Below are positions 45,749-57,939 of a stretch of DNA of 64,000 nt, in pieces. The notes below the pieces were generated by a model. The model was not told the DNA's origin and ran no database searches. It saw nothing but the letters and a program-made list of their open reading frames with translations. Positions within the stretch are counted from its first letter, which is position 1. Every line of letters begins with the position of its first letter. This DNA is from Miscanthus floridulus (taxonomy: Eukaryota > Streptophyta > Magnoliopsida > Poales > Poaceae), in assembly GCF_019320115.1 (NCBI RefSeq), contig NC_089588.1, forward strand, positions 114,464,107 through 114,528,106, written 5' to 3'. A program made the translations under genes and the position numbers.

Positions 45749-48700
45749 ATGGCGTCGCTGGGGCGGCTCAAGTCTGCCATCTTCGATAGGGAGGAGAGGA
45801 AGATGTAAGCCTCTCGTGCGGCAATCTGCCAATCCCCATGTCGTTCCCGTGCCTCTCTTTACCTTCTTCGATTCGATGTGGGCGTTGTTTTGGTGCCCTT
45901 CGTTTCTTAGATAGATTCCTGCGGCTCAAACTGGACATAGAAACCCTAGCCTTTTATAAGTTTCTTGCTGTTATAGCTGTTGAAGAGCAATATTATACAT
46001 TATGTTCAGTATTCTTTGGGCCTTCACCATTGGGAAATGTAAAATTATTACTGGGTCCACGAACCCTAATAGTTTACTTATTTGTTCCTAATTGCTTTGC
46101 AGTAGTTACTAGTTAGTGTATGTTGTTATTAGTGCAGTAATCGAACGAGACGAATCACAAGCTCTTACTTCAGTACTCTTGCGGTGTTTGTGCTGAATTG
46201 TGGTCTCATTAATCTGAATGGGGGTTTGATCGATGCAGGCAGTACCAATCGCACATCCGCGGGCTAAACGCCTATGATCGCCATAAGAAGTTCATGAAGG
46301 ACTATGGTACGATCTTTTTTCTGCAATCTTTTCTGGCAAAAGCATGCCAACCTTGTCTTTCCCAGCAATTTTTCGTTGATTCATTTGGGAATTGTATAGG
46401 TTAAGGTATTATCTGTTGCAGTGGCGGATCCAGGGTCCAAACCCTGTGGGACCAAGCTTTACATAGATATACACAAGATTGATTAATTGCAAGTTAATTA
46501 ACATGTCTTACGTAGGGGGTTTAACATGTTGTGGCGAAACCCACAGCCCCACTGATCTGTTGTTGAAATAAATGGTTCCAGAATAGAATATAGCATGGTA
46601 ATGGAATAATAAGCTATGTTAACCAAATTATACCTTGTAAACTGATGGTGTTCTCTATGTAAAAAGAAACAGGGAACATTTGCAACTTGCAATTCTTATG
46701 TTACTGTAGGAACCAGCACATACAACATACTCATGATGCTCTAGAGTATATGCCACAAGCTGCTTGCACTTCTGATATTACTAATTACCTCAGTCCTCAA
46801 ATGCTGAACTATGTAAGGATCTGATGAGCAACCAACACACTAAAAATCTTATTGAATTCCTTTATAGGCTTCGGCTTCTGATCACAATCATTCAACGTGC
46901 TGGTGTGCCTACTTTAGGCGTAGCTTTAAATTTGGGGTTGATATATTGGTACATTGTCCCACGGCAAATGTCTGGATAGATGATTAATTTGCTCTTTCAT
47001 GGTGAAAAGGAAACTGGGGGCAGTGGCACATAATGAGTTAATTATTTGCTTAGCCTTGGTTTCCAAAATAAACTGAATGATGAACAGTCCCCTCTAGTTT
47101 AGAAATATTTGGGGGCTACCTTCATCCATACATGGATTATGTATTTCTAAATATGATTTGTCAGCTAGTTTAATACAAAAAAACATTCTAATGTGTATTT
47201 TTGTTTACATTGGTTTTGTGTCCTGGTCTCGAACCTGGTGCAACCTTACCTTACTTTTTTGCCCAATGCCATCCCATGGATAGATCACAGAATGGACCTT
47301 TCATTGTGAGAAGGAAACTGAGATAGTGGCATGTAACAAGCTTTTTATTTGCTTACTCTTGGTTTCCAAAAGAAATAGGATGGATGATGAACAGTCCTCT
47401 CTATTGTAGAAAGAATTGGGGTCTACCTTCATCCATACATTGGTCATATACTTCTATCTGTAACTTACCACCCCCTAGTTGAATACAAAACATATTCAAA
47501 TCTGGATTATTTTCTTCACAAAGGAATCAATATGATGTCCTGTTATCCCAATTCCCAGTCTGCTGATATACTGATACCTGACTACATGTACATCTAGGAG
47601 AAGTATGAACCTTTGAAAAGCATGCCAAGTCTAATCTTAAGTGGGATTGCTTGGATTTTAATTGATTTCTTTAGCAACTGGTTTGGTTGGCATACTTCTA
47701 ATAGTGCAGTACTTGAGTACTACATGGATATATCATATATGTATGAGCAATCTCTGATGCATGAATTCAAAACTAGGAGAATGTATTTTAGGTTTCAAAA
47801 ACTCTTATTTTATGTATCCCAGTCTTCAAGAATAGTGGTGTGAAAGAATTACCCCTTCGTTGTAGTGTAGAAAGAGTTGGAGATCAGACACTCAACCTTA
47901 CAGTTTTTTAGAACCCTATTATTATATTAGTATAGATCACATCTATCCTTCCTTTCCTGTATGATGTATCTGTGTATTGCCATTGATATGTGTTTTGTCT
48001 TTAAACAGTTAAGTTTTATGGCCATGAGAAAAATGTGGATAGTAGTTTGCCCATCAAAACTGATAAAGATACACTGAGAGAAGGATACAGGTCAGACTGA
48101 TGTCTGTTAAATGTTCATGGTACAACATATGCATGTGCCCTGTGGTTTTGGGAAACTTGTAAGTGCCTCACTTTACTTCTATCATGTAAAAGGTTCATTC
48201 TTTCCGAGGAAGATGACATGGATTCAACTTGGGAGAAGAGGCTGGTCAAACGTTACTATGACAAGCTTTTTAAGGAGTATCCTTTTTTTTTGGTATATTT
48301 GATATTGTTTTGTTTTTTTCTGGAAGGACATGTCAGTACATGACATATTTTTCAGATAAGTTTGTGAAGTAACATGTTCATATATGCTGAAGCTAATGTT
48401 GTTAAACGAAGATATTTAATAGTTTGGTGATATAAATAGGCATAAGTCATGTGAATGTTATCATATGAAGGACATGTATCTGTTGGTGACCTCTGCATTG
48501 CCACATTCTTCTGTGTTAAGCACTTCATAATTCGTACTTTCACCTCATGAACTTATGCATTCTGTCAGCTAGGATTGATTGATGCTTGTCTACATGGGAG
48601 TTATATTTTATGGGTTGTATTATTCCTTGTAATTTTTGTAAGGTTTAACTCTGTTGTGCTTAGGGTCCTTAACATGAGGCAGGTATTGCATTGCTGAGTG

Positions 48701-50998
48701 CTGACATGACGCATTACAAAAAAAGGCAAGGTGTGTTCCTTTAACCCTGTGTCATACTATTCTTGATGTAAACACTTAGTTTTTCCTTCACTCTTGAATG
48801 CAATGGAACAGAAATAATGTTTGTAGCATGACTTTTAGAGGGACCATTATGTACTTTTAGAGAGTGTTTTCGATGTACGGGCAAGATTGCAAGAATTATA
48901 TCATGCCAATTGTGATACTCTTTCAACTTGATTTCATATTTCATAAATTAATAAATGGGCAGTAATAGCTGTTCTCCTTGGTTTTGGATTTGTGTCAATG
49001 TGCATATCGCAATAAGCATGCTTGCCACACCCGTTTTTAATGTTTATGATATGGCAGGCATGCACAAACACTGGTTATCAGAAGTGAAAACAAGTAGTAA
49101 GCATATGACAGTCATTCATACTCGTGATAGGATGATGAATGAGTGTCAAACTACATTTTTTGTTTCTGAAATGATCTGTAGTTTTGGATGTGAATTGCAT
49201 GTTGTAAGGGCATTTTCTGCTGCAGATTGGATTGAGATGGAGAACAGAAAAGGAGGTGATATCTGGCAAGGGTATTATTCAGTAATCCTGTCAGTTAAAT
49301 TCCATGTAAAATGGTTTACCGGAAAACTATGTCTGAACTTGGATCGTATGAGTATTCTGTTGCTAGTAACAGACCTTTAAAATGGAAGTCTAGAACTTAA
49401 AAGGGTATTTAAAGGAACTATATCAAACTATCAATGTTACCGAGCTTAAAGGGTTGCTTGTTACACTTAGCAAAGTACAGGTGGGGGTTTCTTGCATCGA
49501 ACAACCTCAAACTCCAAAATAGATCTGAACTGAATTCTTGTTTTTGAAAGCCATCGTTGTAGTTTTCTTATATTATTATGCTTATATACTTATCTGTAAC
49601 AAGAACGTAGAAAGTTCTCCGAGAGATCAGAAATATATATTCTTGCAAACAGGATCTGCTTTTTGTTGATCAATATAAATAATATTTCAGTAATAACCAG
49701 AATATGCTCTTATGCAGGACAATTTATCTGTGGTAATAGGCATTGTGATGAAAAATATGGTCTAGGTAGTTATGAGGTATGCCATTTGCTAATATCTTCT
49801 TGTTGATACTAAAATGTGTACAATGCATTTTTTTCCCAAAGAACTGTTTTAGCTGTATTTGTAGCCCTTACCTTTCTTTTTTCTTTATCTCATGTTCAGG
49901 TCAATTTTTCTTATGTTGAAGCAGGGGAACAGAAACAAGCACTGGTGAAGTTGGTAGCTTGCAAAAGGTTAGTGAGCCCATTGTTCCGTGATAGGATTTG
50001 TTTGGAACAGTTTTTAACTATCTTTGCTGTACTTTCTTGTTATGATATTTCTTTAATTAAGCTTTTCCATGGACCACTGAGTCCTACTCTGTCTTTCCTT
50101 CCTTCTTTTTGTTCAAGCAAGCATTCAATTGGTTATTTAGCCTGATTGTAGTACATTATGAAAGATGTGCAGAAAAGCTTGCTTATAAGAGGCAAAAGGA
50201 GAAAGAGAAGGAAAATGAGCTCTCTGGTGAAAAGGAAATTGAATTGAAAGACAGCGACAAGAGAAAGAGGTACTTCTAGTTCTTCTCCGCCCCCATTATG
50301 TTTTTTTACCCTATATTCTTTAATTTCGCTTTTCAAACTGCAGAAAACATGAGCAAAATGACGATACCTCGGAGGACGAGGACGAGAAATATAGAAGAAA
50401 GAAAAAAGGTATCCATGATTGCCGAAACCTTTTTGTGTGGTTATGAACTATGATGCATTTTGGGGCAGGCATATTATGCTTAATTAAGGGCTTGTTTGGC
50501 CCCAAATTAAAAAACTCAGGCTGATAAACCCGCGAACATGCTTTTTATAACATCCCTGTGGCCTAACCAGCTATATGGTAGATTGGTAGACTGATAATTT
50601 TGGAGCAGTGGGTGAACCCTTCTGGCACTGAAAATGAACTGTATAGAATATGGTAGGGAAAAAGAAGTCAGAAAATTAAAATGATAAAAAGATGGTGTGG
50701 TTGTGGTGCCTGGCGCCCATCGGGGCAGCAACAAGGTGCCACATATCTGGAGAGAACATAGATATGGCTGGCATTAGGCTCACTAGAACCTGTGATGTCA
50801 TTGAGCTTTGTCGATTATTCCATGCTATGTATACTTGTGTTTTTTTTTTTTCCTTTGGGATTTGAGGATGCAATAAATTCTGGTAGCCAGAAACTCACCC
50901 TTGCAAACAATTCTGCAGACCGGAGTGGAGCTTCTTCAAGGAGTTCAGGGAATAATGACGAAGGCTTCGAGGAGTACCTCGAAGGCATGTTTCCGTGA
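45749..50998 (+). CDS. FRA10AC1: FRA10AC1 family nuclear (spliceosome-associated) protein, exon 5 frameshifted
   Basis: Exons: 45749-45804, 46239-46306, 48009-48090, 48193-48276, 48683-48730, 49226-49271, 49718-49776, 49900-49967, 50165-50269, 50344-50408, 50919-50998. All are GT/AG. The protein starts MASLGRLKSAIFDREERKM and continues HIRGLNAYDRHKKFMKDY, KRYYDKLFKEY, IGLRWRTEKEVISGKG, a Cys-pair zinc-ribbon-like region (ICGNRHCDEK ... CKRCAEKL), and a Lys/Glu-rich tail ending FEEYLEGMFP. This is the order in the FRA10AC1 family; the human member is a nuclear spliceosome-associated protein. Exon 5 is 48 nt, whereas phases on both sides require 1 mod 3 (40 nt without an apparent 7-bp duplication and one extra A). 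As written, a TGA occurs at 48702-48704. Other exons are intact and together would give about 250 residues. Family call firm, function of this copy doubtful. Confidence 0.85.
46977..47560. repeat. Diverged tandem duplication in FRA10AC1 intron 2, period about 304 bp
   Basis: Landmarks at 46977-47135 (GGATAGAT, GGAAACTG, GGTTTCCAAAA, GATGAACAGTCC, CTACCTTCATCCATACAT) recur in the same order at 47279-47445. The copies differ at many positions, so the duplication is old. Confidence 0.75.
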
Positions 50999-51389
50999 TC
51001 TGATTCTTAGTGGTTACTAAAGTGAAGGTGGCTAGGAAAGAAGGTTCCTTGACATCCATCGAAATCCATCGAAGAAAAAGATGGACGGATCTTGTAACAA
51101 CACCGTAGTGTTAGTAGCAAGTCAGTTGCAAACCCGACACTCGATGTGCTTTGACTACAAAGTCATGTAAGTGTGCTGTCTGTAATTATGTGTGTCTGCT
51201 TTCTTTCGTTTTCGCGTCGCATTCACTTTCAGAATAATGGGATGCCTCTTAGTCAAAGTCTCAAAATGTTTTCTGTAGCTAGTTTTCTGCTGTAAGAATT
51301 ATGGTTACTCGGCTTCTCTGGGTGTTAAAATTTGCCTAGTTTTGCATAAAAGAATACATTGAAGAGCATGGAATTATATTTATATATTA
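50999..51389. other. FRA10AC1 3' UTR and spacer
   Basis: No coding potential; probable 3' UTR to around 51250 with AATAAT at about 51233 as a possible poly(A) signal. The segmental duplication begins shortly after. Confidence 0.4.
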
Positions 51390-53329
51390 TATTATACCTC
51401 AATGATTGGAAAACAAAGAACTATTTTTTCAAATAAAAAAACAAAAAAGTGAAAACAAGAAAACAAAGACCTTGGAATTATATATTTATATTAAACCTCG
51501 CTGTGTGGGAAAACAAGTTGCAGTATTCAATTACTGATTTCTTGTACTACAAAACATTAGAACCCTGAATTGCATGTCTGTACTCTGATGAGACTTTTCG
51601 CTGCATCAGTGAAGGCACGCAAACAGCCCTCCGATTCTCTCCAGCTGGCCTGCGCGTGTCGCTTCCCCGACCCCGTCGCTAAACTCCCAAAGTCATGCCC
51701 CGGGCCGTAAAGGCCATGTTTATTGCTGCGGTCGTTTGTATGCTTCAGTCCGTGGTTTACATTACGTGTCAACGACGAGCTTGGCCCTGGCGTGGCCAGA
51801 CTCCACCCTGTACTGGTCGCCGAACGGTGAGCAGCTCGCCGCCCTGGCTGAGCTGCCAGGCGTGGGCGCCCCCGCCACACTTGCCCGCGGCGTAGCAGAG
51901 CATCTCCACCCACACGCTGGCAACGAGCCGCCAGCGCTTGGCCTCCGTGGCGCCCTCCAGCTCCAGCAGCTGCCTCGCGAGCTTGCACGCCTGGAACAGC
52001 ACCGACTTGCTCCGGTCCCCCTTCACGTCCCCGGAGCCTGTCCGCGCACCCCGCCTCGTCGCCGGCCTCGTCGGCTCGCCGGAAGAAGCTCTTGGCCTCC
52101 GCACAGGTGTCCCCGAACCGGATCTGCCCGATGCTCGCCGTCATCATGAACGGGCGCATCACCAGGAGGAACAGCATGTAGCTGGATATCTCCCTGCTCA
52201 ACGCCGGCAGAGCGTCCTGGTGGCGTTCCGGACCACCGCTGGCGTTCGCAGGGTCGGCGTAGAAACAGAGGTCGGTGGCGATGTGCCAGAGGAGGATGCT
52301 CTCGTCGAACTCGCAGTCGACGCTCCACCCCAGCTGCTGGTACAGGCCCTTGCGCTGGAGCGCCCACTGGCCGCGGTGCTCGCCGAGCTTCCGGTAGCTC
52401 TTGGGGTCCATGGTGCCCGGGTCCGGCGGCGTCAGCATGGAGCTGCGCAGGCTGCCCATGCTCGCCGCCCGGAGCGCCAGCGTCCGCTCGCCGTACTTGG
52501 TCACGCCGGCCACGAACATGACGACCGCCGGGACCATGAGCCGGACGCCAGGGCGCGACTTCCAGTAGACGTACCCGGCGAGGACGACCTGCGAGACGAG
52601 GCTGAGCAAATGGCGCAGCCAGAGCTCGTTGTCCTCGACGGCGAACGCGGTGATGGTGTCCTGGGCGCCGAGCTGCTGGAGGATGAGGAACGGCGCCCAG
52701 AAGACGAGCACGTGCATCTCGGCGTCCCGGGACCCGTCGCAGAGCTTCTGGTTCTGGGACAGGTTGCCCAGCGCGTAGATGGCGACGTAGTCGGCGAGGA
52801 GGTAGGCGAGCCAGAGCGGCATGCGCAGCCACCACTCGGCGACGCACTTGCGCAGGCCGCCGGCGAAGAGGAGGAAGACCTGTAGGGCGAGGCTGGAGAG
52901 GACCAGCACGCGGATCTCCCACTCCCCCCATACGTCCCAGGCATGCTTCAGCTTCATCTCCGACGATCCACTCTGTTCCAGCAACTCAGAGGCTTCTCTG
53001 TACAGTCGTAAAATAATTAGATCCATGACTCTATGTGATGTGAGCCTCTGCATCCAGAGCACTGCAGCTGCACGCCAAAGGACATGGACGGCAAGAGAAG
53101 CACGCTGTTTCCTCTTCAGGCAGAGGCGCAGAGCTCAGAGGTTTCCTGCCTACGGGCTACGGCCATGGCGACCGGTAAAAGACATCGACACATTGCCGTT
53201 GACTGGCACAGGTCCTGTTAAAATCAGTTTACCAAAGCAATCATTCCTTCTGATTTAAATAGGATATATGTCTCCTAAATAATAAATTAGTTCTGCTAGG
53301 TGAAAATTTTCCTTCCTACTACACTCGAA
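51390..53329. repeat. Segmental duplication, copy A
   Basis: Starting at CCTCAATGATTGG (51397) and ending about 53329, this block matches 57940-60663 both within and outside the gene it carries (for example the TTCCTCTTCAGGCAG region near 53115 and the TAGGTGAAAATTTTCC region near 53300). It is shorter mainly because of an 828-bp deletion. The homology ends exactly where L1 sequence starts. Confidence 0.85.
51762..52957 (-). pseudogene. DUF4220-DUF594 membrane protein, copy A (three deletions)
   Basis: The start MKLKHAWDVWGEWEIRVLVL is at 52957; an in-frame ATG at 53026 is also possible. The N-terminal membrane segments (VLVLSSLALQVFLLFAG, MPLWLAYLLADYVAIYA) match the family. At about 52415 an in-frame 828-bp deletion relative to copy B joins PPDPG to TMDPKSYRKLG, removing the middle of the protein. 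A 29-bp deletion near 52031 shifts the frame, and a second 29-bp deletion near 51827 removes part of the DUF594 end. The open frame then runs to 51557 with unrelated residues. DUF4220-DUF594 proteins are a large, poorly characterised grass family of predicted membrane proteins. This copy is a pseudogene. Confidence 0.85.
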
Positions 53330-54060
53330 ACTTCCCCATCACCCAACAATACGCAGACAACACGCTCCTAGTGATGCAAGCTGATGCTAGGCAGCTTCTT
53401 CTTCTTCTTCTTCTTCTTCTTCTTCTTCTTGCCTCAAAGTCCTATTGAACTCCTTCACTGATGAGTCGAGTGAGTCCACAGGTTTAAGAGTCAACTGCAA
53501 CAAATTACAAATCATTCATGCTGCCAGTCAATGTCACAGCAGATAAAATGCAGATTTTAGCACGTACATGTCAGATAGGCTCTATGCCCTTTACGGAGTA
53601 CCTATCTAGGTTTGGCCATGGGAACGACCAAGCCTCGAATGGATGACTTCACACCGATGATGGACAGAATTGAGCGCAGGCTTACCTCCTGTTCCTCGCT
53701 GCTCTCTTGCTCGGGAAGATTGGAGATGATAAACTCAGTGATCACACCCATCGTCAGATGTACCATCTGCACCCTGAAGCTCCCCATTGACAACATTGAC
53801 AGAGCTCGGAAACAATGTCTTTGGTGCTAAAGCCAAAGGACAAAGGCGGACTAGGCGTCCTAAACCCCAGGTTATAGAATAGAATGATGCCCTCCTGATG
53901 AAACATCTTCACAAGTTTTTTACGACAAACAAGACATCCATATTGATCTAGAACAGATATTACACGGTCAAGGTGCCGCATGCGGCTAGAGAAGTTGGAT
54001 CTTTCGGAAGGATATCTTGAGGCTGAATATGTGACCTGGGTTTGTATTTGCAGCTAGCGC
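53330..54060 (+). pseudogene. L1-type LINE reverse transcriptase fragment
   Basis: Plus-strand readings in changing frames give FPITQQYADNTLLVMQADA (the YADD region with the second aspartate changed to asparagine), LLNSFTDESSESTGL, MGTTKPRMDDFTPMMDRIE, SGRLEMINSVITPI and RARKQCLW. These follow the order of the C-terminal RT of plant L1 elements. It is truncated at both ends and has stops. A (CTT)12 microsatellite sits directly after the YADN region. Confidence 0.75.
53395..53430 (+). repeat. (CTT)12 microsatellite within the LINE RT
   Basis: Thirty-six bases of uninterrupted CTT follow ADARQ in the RT reading and encode leucine in that frame. Confidence 0.95.
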
Positions 54061-55570
54061 GACAGTAAAGACACCACAAGCTTAATAATAACGGGACGTT
54101 TGGATAGCTTACCTGATCTTCACGGACCAAGTATCAAGTGCTTACCACCACACCATACAACTACAAGCTCATGTGATGTTGGATGAAGTTTTAAATTAAA
54201 TGTATTTACGTTCGTAACACCTTCAGACTTTTTACATTATAAAAACCACACTTATGGTTGGCAAGACAAAGTAAATAAATAAATAGAACTATGAAAATGT
54301 GGTATTGCATATATTAGAATTAAAACACTCTTATGGTTGGCATGACAAAAAAGTGAATAAATAAAACTTTGAAAATGTGATATTGCATATATTATATTTA
54401 ATAATGTTTTTTTTAGGAAGCGAGTACTTTGGTGCAATTTGATAATCGATGGCGTGTTTGAGGTACAAATTAAAAGAAAAGCTGAATGATTCCACTGCAA
54501 CGCATAAATACATTTACCTTTGTAATATTAAAGGAGGATATTTCTTGCCTGACATTGCTCACAGCCATCTATAGGGATCTGACGGATCAAATATCTCATG
54601 AATATACGAGTTAGAGTGACATGTTCAAACATAGTACTGACTCCCGTTCCAAAATGAATTAGATTACGCGAACAGATCATAGATCAGTTGGTTGGGTTCC
54701 TATGGTGAAACCTATCCACTCGGGCTTAAGTCCTCAACTTTGTACGGGTACTCACATTTTCCTGGATTTATTCTAGGATTTAACGGCGCTTTGCTTTCGG
54801 TGTTAGGCGACGTCCCCGTCGACAAGAGGCGCCTGTGGTGACTTTGTAAATCTCGAGATCTGTCAGCTCAGTCCTTCAAAAATATTCATAGAGGTAGAGT
54901 TTATGTGTGTGTTTATAAAGATGAGTGTGCATGCGTATTGTGGACGCCTAGTTGTACGCCTAGTTGTACTGTGTAATTCTAAAAAAATGATTTAAATTAC
55001 GGAGTGTTTTCATAGTCTATCACCATACAAGTTAGAGTAGCACACAGTACAAAGTCCGATTTCAAAGTGAATACAAACACATGATGCGATCGTTGAAATA
55101 AATCTTCTAGCTATAGGTGGTCTAAGTGATCATACAATAAGCTTCCGTTGTAAGGTACCGATATATTTGCTAGTCATATTTATTTTATATTATAAATATT
55201 AGTATTTTTTTATATAAATTTAGTCAAAGTTTAAATGATTAGACTTAAAAAACCGAAAATTGGACGAAGGAAGTACTGTTAACAATGACAGGCTCGACGT
55301 ACCTCCTATCCAGACACTAAAAACAAATGAGGAACACCCAAACTAGCGTTCCATATCTTGGATTCTAGCGGTCCACTTGGTTTGGCAACTAGGAGGTTGG
55401 TTCGTGGCCCTTCAATTCACAGGAAAAAAACGAGCATAGATACCTTTTATAAGAAGAAAAAGTCTACTTTTGACTCCATCACTGAGATGTTTTTTTCATT
55501 TTCTGAATAAGTATTTCAATAGGCATATTATTAAATGATGTCAAGTCGTGGGCCATATTTAAATACAGTA
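54061..55570. other. AT-rich intergenic DNA with a small tandem duplication
   Basis: No gene is recognised. A unit starting CTTATGGTTGGCA at 54251 recurs at 54330 (period 79). Sequence around 54645 (CTCCCGTTCC) and 55265 (GGACGAAGGAAGTA) may be worn ends of a Stowaway-like element, but this is weak. Confidence 0.5.
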
Positions 55571-56762
55571 ATGCTAGGTATAGAGCGTCTGTCGGCCCGA
55601 ACAGTGTTGATGGTGGGCTGCAACGTAGGCCAATGACCGCTCATCTACTTGCCCTCGCCGCCAACCGTTCTAAGAAAAAAGAAAAAAAACTTCTTATCCC
55701 TTCCGCTATCTCCTCTCCACCACCTCGCCTTGCGGCTGCCACTCGTCCGTGTCGTCCCGAACACGGATGTCACTCTGCCTCGCTGCTGCCGTGCGCTCCA
55801 TCCGGCGCTGCTCGCTCGCCCCCATCACGAGCGCTTCTTGCCCCCTCCCGTCGCGCGCGCTGATGCTAGTGGTTCTCGCTCCACCCGTCACGTGCGTTGC
55901 TCGCCCGGCCGAGCCAAGATCGATGCCGGTGGCAGTGGTGCGCACGCGTGCTCGCTAGTGCTAGTGCTCCTGTCCGACCGAGCCAAGCCACTGCTGGTGG
56001 CGGTGGTGCTCGCGCGCCGCCGCTCGCTGTCAGCTCCGACCCCGACGACTGGAATCGATAGTCCCTAGCCTTCCCCTCCCCTAGTTGCTATGTATGTTTC
56101 AATTGTTTCAGACATTATAGATGTATGTAGCAATTGTTCCATTTTGATGTTGCAAAATATATCGGGGGATGTTGCACATGTTGCATATGTTGCAATTGTT
56201 TCAGATGCATGTTGCAAGCGTTTGTTCAAAATGTTTCATCTGTTCCCATATGTATGTTGCAATCGTTTTTGATCTGGATGTTGCATATGTTTCACACATA
56301 TGTTGCAACAATATGTTCCAAAATGTTTTAGTTGTTTCAGTCTTATGTTGCAGCAAGTGTTTCATGTTGCAAGTTGCAAGTGTTATTTTTTGGATGTTTT
56401 ATGTGTTCTATATACATGTTGCAAGTGTATGTTCTAAGTGTTTCATCTGTTTTTAGACGTATGTTGCATTAAAAAATTTATGTTGCAAGTGTTTTATGTT
56501 GTTCGGTTAGGGGCGAGCCGGGTGGTAGGCGGACGGTCCTCGCGTAGAGCGGGGGGGGGGGGGGGGGGGGGCTGCAGACGGGTGCTCCGGTCGGGGTGCC
56601 ACCCACGCGGAGAGGGAGAGAGAGAGAGGAGCGGGTTTGTGGAATGACTAGCGGGCGCAGATACGAGGACGGAGTGCACGTGTGGGGTGGGGCTAAGCCG
56701 GACGATGGTGGACTGGGGCGGGCTGCGCGGGTGTCCGGACGTCCGGGCGCTAGCCATGCTGA
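55571..56762. mobile_element. Unclassified repeat element with ATGTTGCA-rich core and G-tract
   Basis: A CpG-rich block (55640-56060) is followed by about 400 bp dominated by variants of ATGTTGCA, TGTTTCA and GCAAGTGTTT (56087-56500), then a second GC-rich block. GCTAGGTATAGAGCGTC on the left and, inverted, GCTAGCGCCCGGACGTC on the right may be imperfect termini. Such ATGTTGCA-rich sequences recur in grass genomes, but I cannot name a superfamily. Overlapping short ORFs are not genes. Confidence 0.4.
56551..56571 (+). repeat. Homopolymer of 21 G
   Basis: An uninterrupted run of G lies between GTAGAGC and CTGCAG. It could form a G-quadruplex; its length is error-prone in sequencing. Confidence 0.9.
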
Positions 56763-57015
56763 TTCAAATAACCAAAATAACGCTCCTACCTCAAAAATTA
56801 AATTATGTTGTCTTGAAAATATTAAATTTAAATTAGGTTTGTATGGTTTTTTACAGGACTATATTGCCTTGATCTCACAAAATTCTTGATCCGGTATTGT
56901 AAATACTACTTCTCAAATTGGCCAAGGTTTGAGTTTAGGTGTCTATTTCTATTTCTTAGATCGACCGACGTTTGAGTTTGGATGTCTATTTCTATTTCTA
57001 TTTCTATTTTCTATA

Positions 57016-57278
57016 CTCCATTTGTTATAAATTATAGTTTACTTAGGCTTCTCAATTCGAACTTATTCAAATTTGATCAACCTTTTAAAAACTATATTAA
57101 TATCTGCAAGCTCAAACAAATGCTTTAGCAAAATTGAAAACATATGTTAGGTAGAATTTTAATGAGACTAATTTGATTTTTAAGATATTGGTGTATTTTT
57201 CTATATAGCTTGTCGAAGTTGAAAAGTTTGATTAGGGTAAAATTAAAGTAAACTATAATTTAGAATGGATAGACGGAG
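57016..57278. mobile_element. Stowaway MITE
   Basis: The left end CTCCATTTGTTATAAATTAT is an imperfect inverted match to the right end, with AAGTAAACTATAATTTA shared by both arms. TA dinucleotides flank it (57014-57015 and 57279-57280). Length 263 bp, no coding capacity. Confidence 0.8.
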
Positions 57279-57939
57279 TACCATGCAAGCGATATTTTGA
57301 ATGCCAATATTTGTGCATTGCTCCTTTATTTCATAGATGACAAAGGTTGGGACTTGGGAGAGGGCTCAGTAGGAGTTGTGGCCAGCAGTGAGTTAAGCCT
57401 CATTTCATTTGGTTTCTTCTCGCAAACAGCTTTGGCTTCAAAGAAATATATCTTATACATCATAGTAAGGAACTATATTTTTTTTACTTTGTTCCGAAAA
57501 TAAACTAGAAGTCAGTGAAATCAGAGAAACATGCTTTACATGCTCCGGCTCATCCACTTATTGTAGCATGGAGTCACAGTCGAAAGAAACCCTACAAAAT
57601 AGGCTCTATCATATCATAGCACAATAAAACCCTAGGCACAAGGGCCGAGGTGGATGGATGTGGTCTTGGGGCTCTGTTCTCTTGTCTACCGATGGAAATC
57701 GAGGGGACTGCAGGCGCACAGATCAGATCAGATCCGACGTCCACCAAGGTCCCGTTCGCGTGCCCTTAAATTTGATGATCCGTTTTTTATCTGAATTAGT
57801 ATTTTTCTCTCACAAATTCCTCTAGATTCATCCAGATTCCTTCAAAATTCCTTGAAGCGAACGGGGCCGAAATCGAGCGCGGCGCAAGAGAGAAACACTA
57901 GAGCAATATCTAGCTTTCTCGTTATATTTATCCTGTATT
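57279..57939. other. Intergenic DNA without a recognised gene
   Basis: Nothing conserved is visible between the Stowaway element and segmental duplication copy B. Confidence 0.45.

Noticed and set aside
46420..46480. Possible transposon end (GTGGCGGATCCAGGG) in FRA10AC1 intron 2
   Set aside because: Only one end is recognisable and no target duplication was found.
51938..52931. ORFs of about 300 codons on both strands over DUF4220 copy A
   Set aside because: Shadow frames of the GC-rich pseudogene; they parallel the shadow frames of copy B.
56087..56500. CRISPR-like array of short repeats
   Set aside because: Units are irregular in length and spacing, there is no spacer structure, and the genome is a plant.
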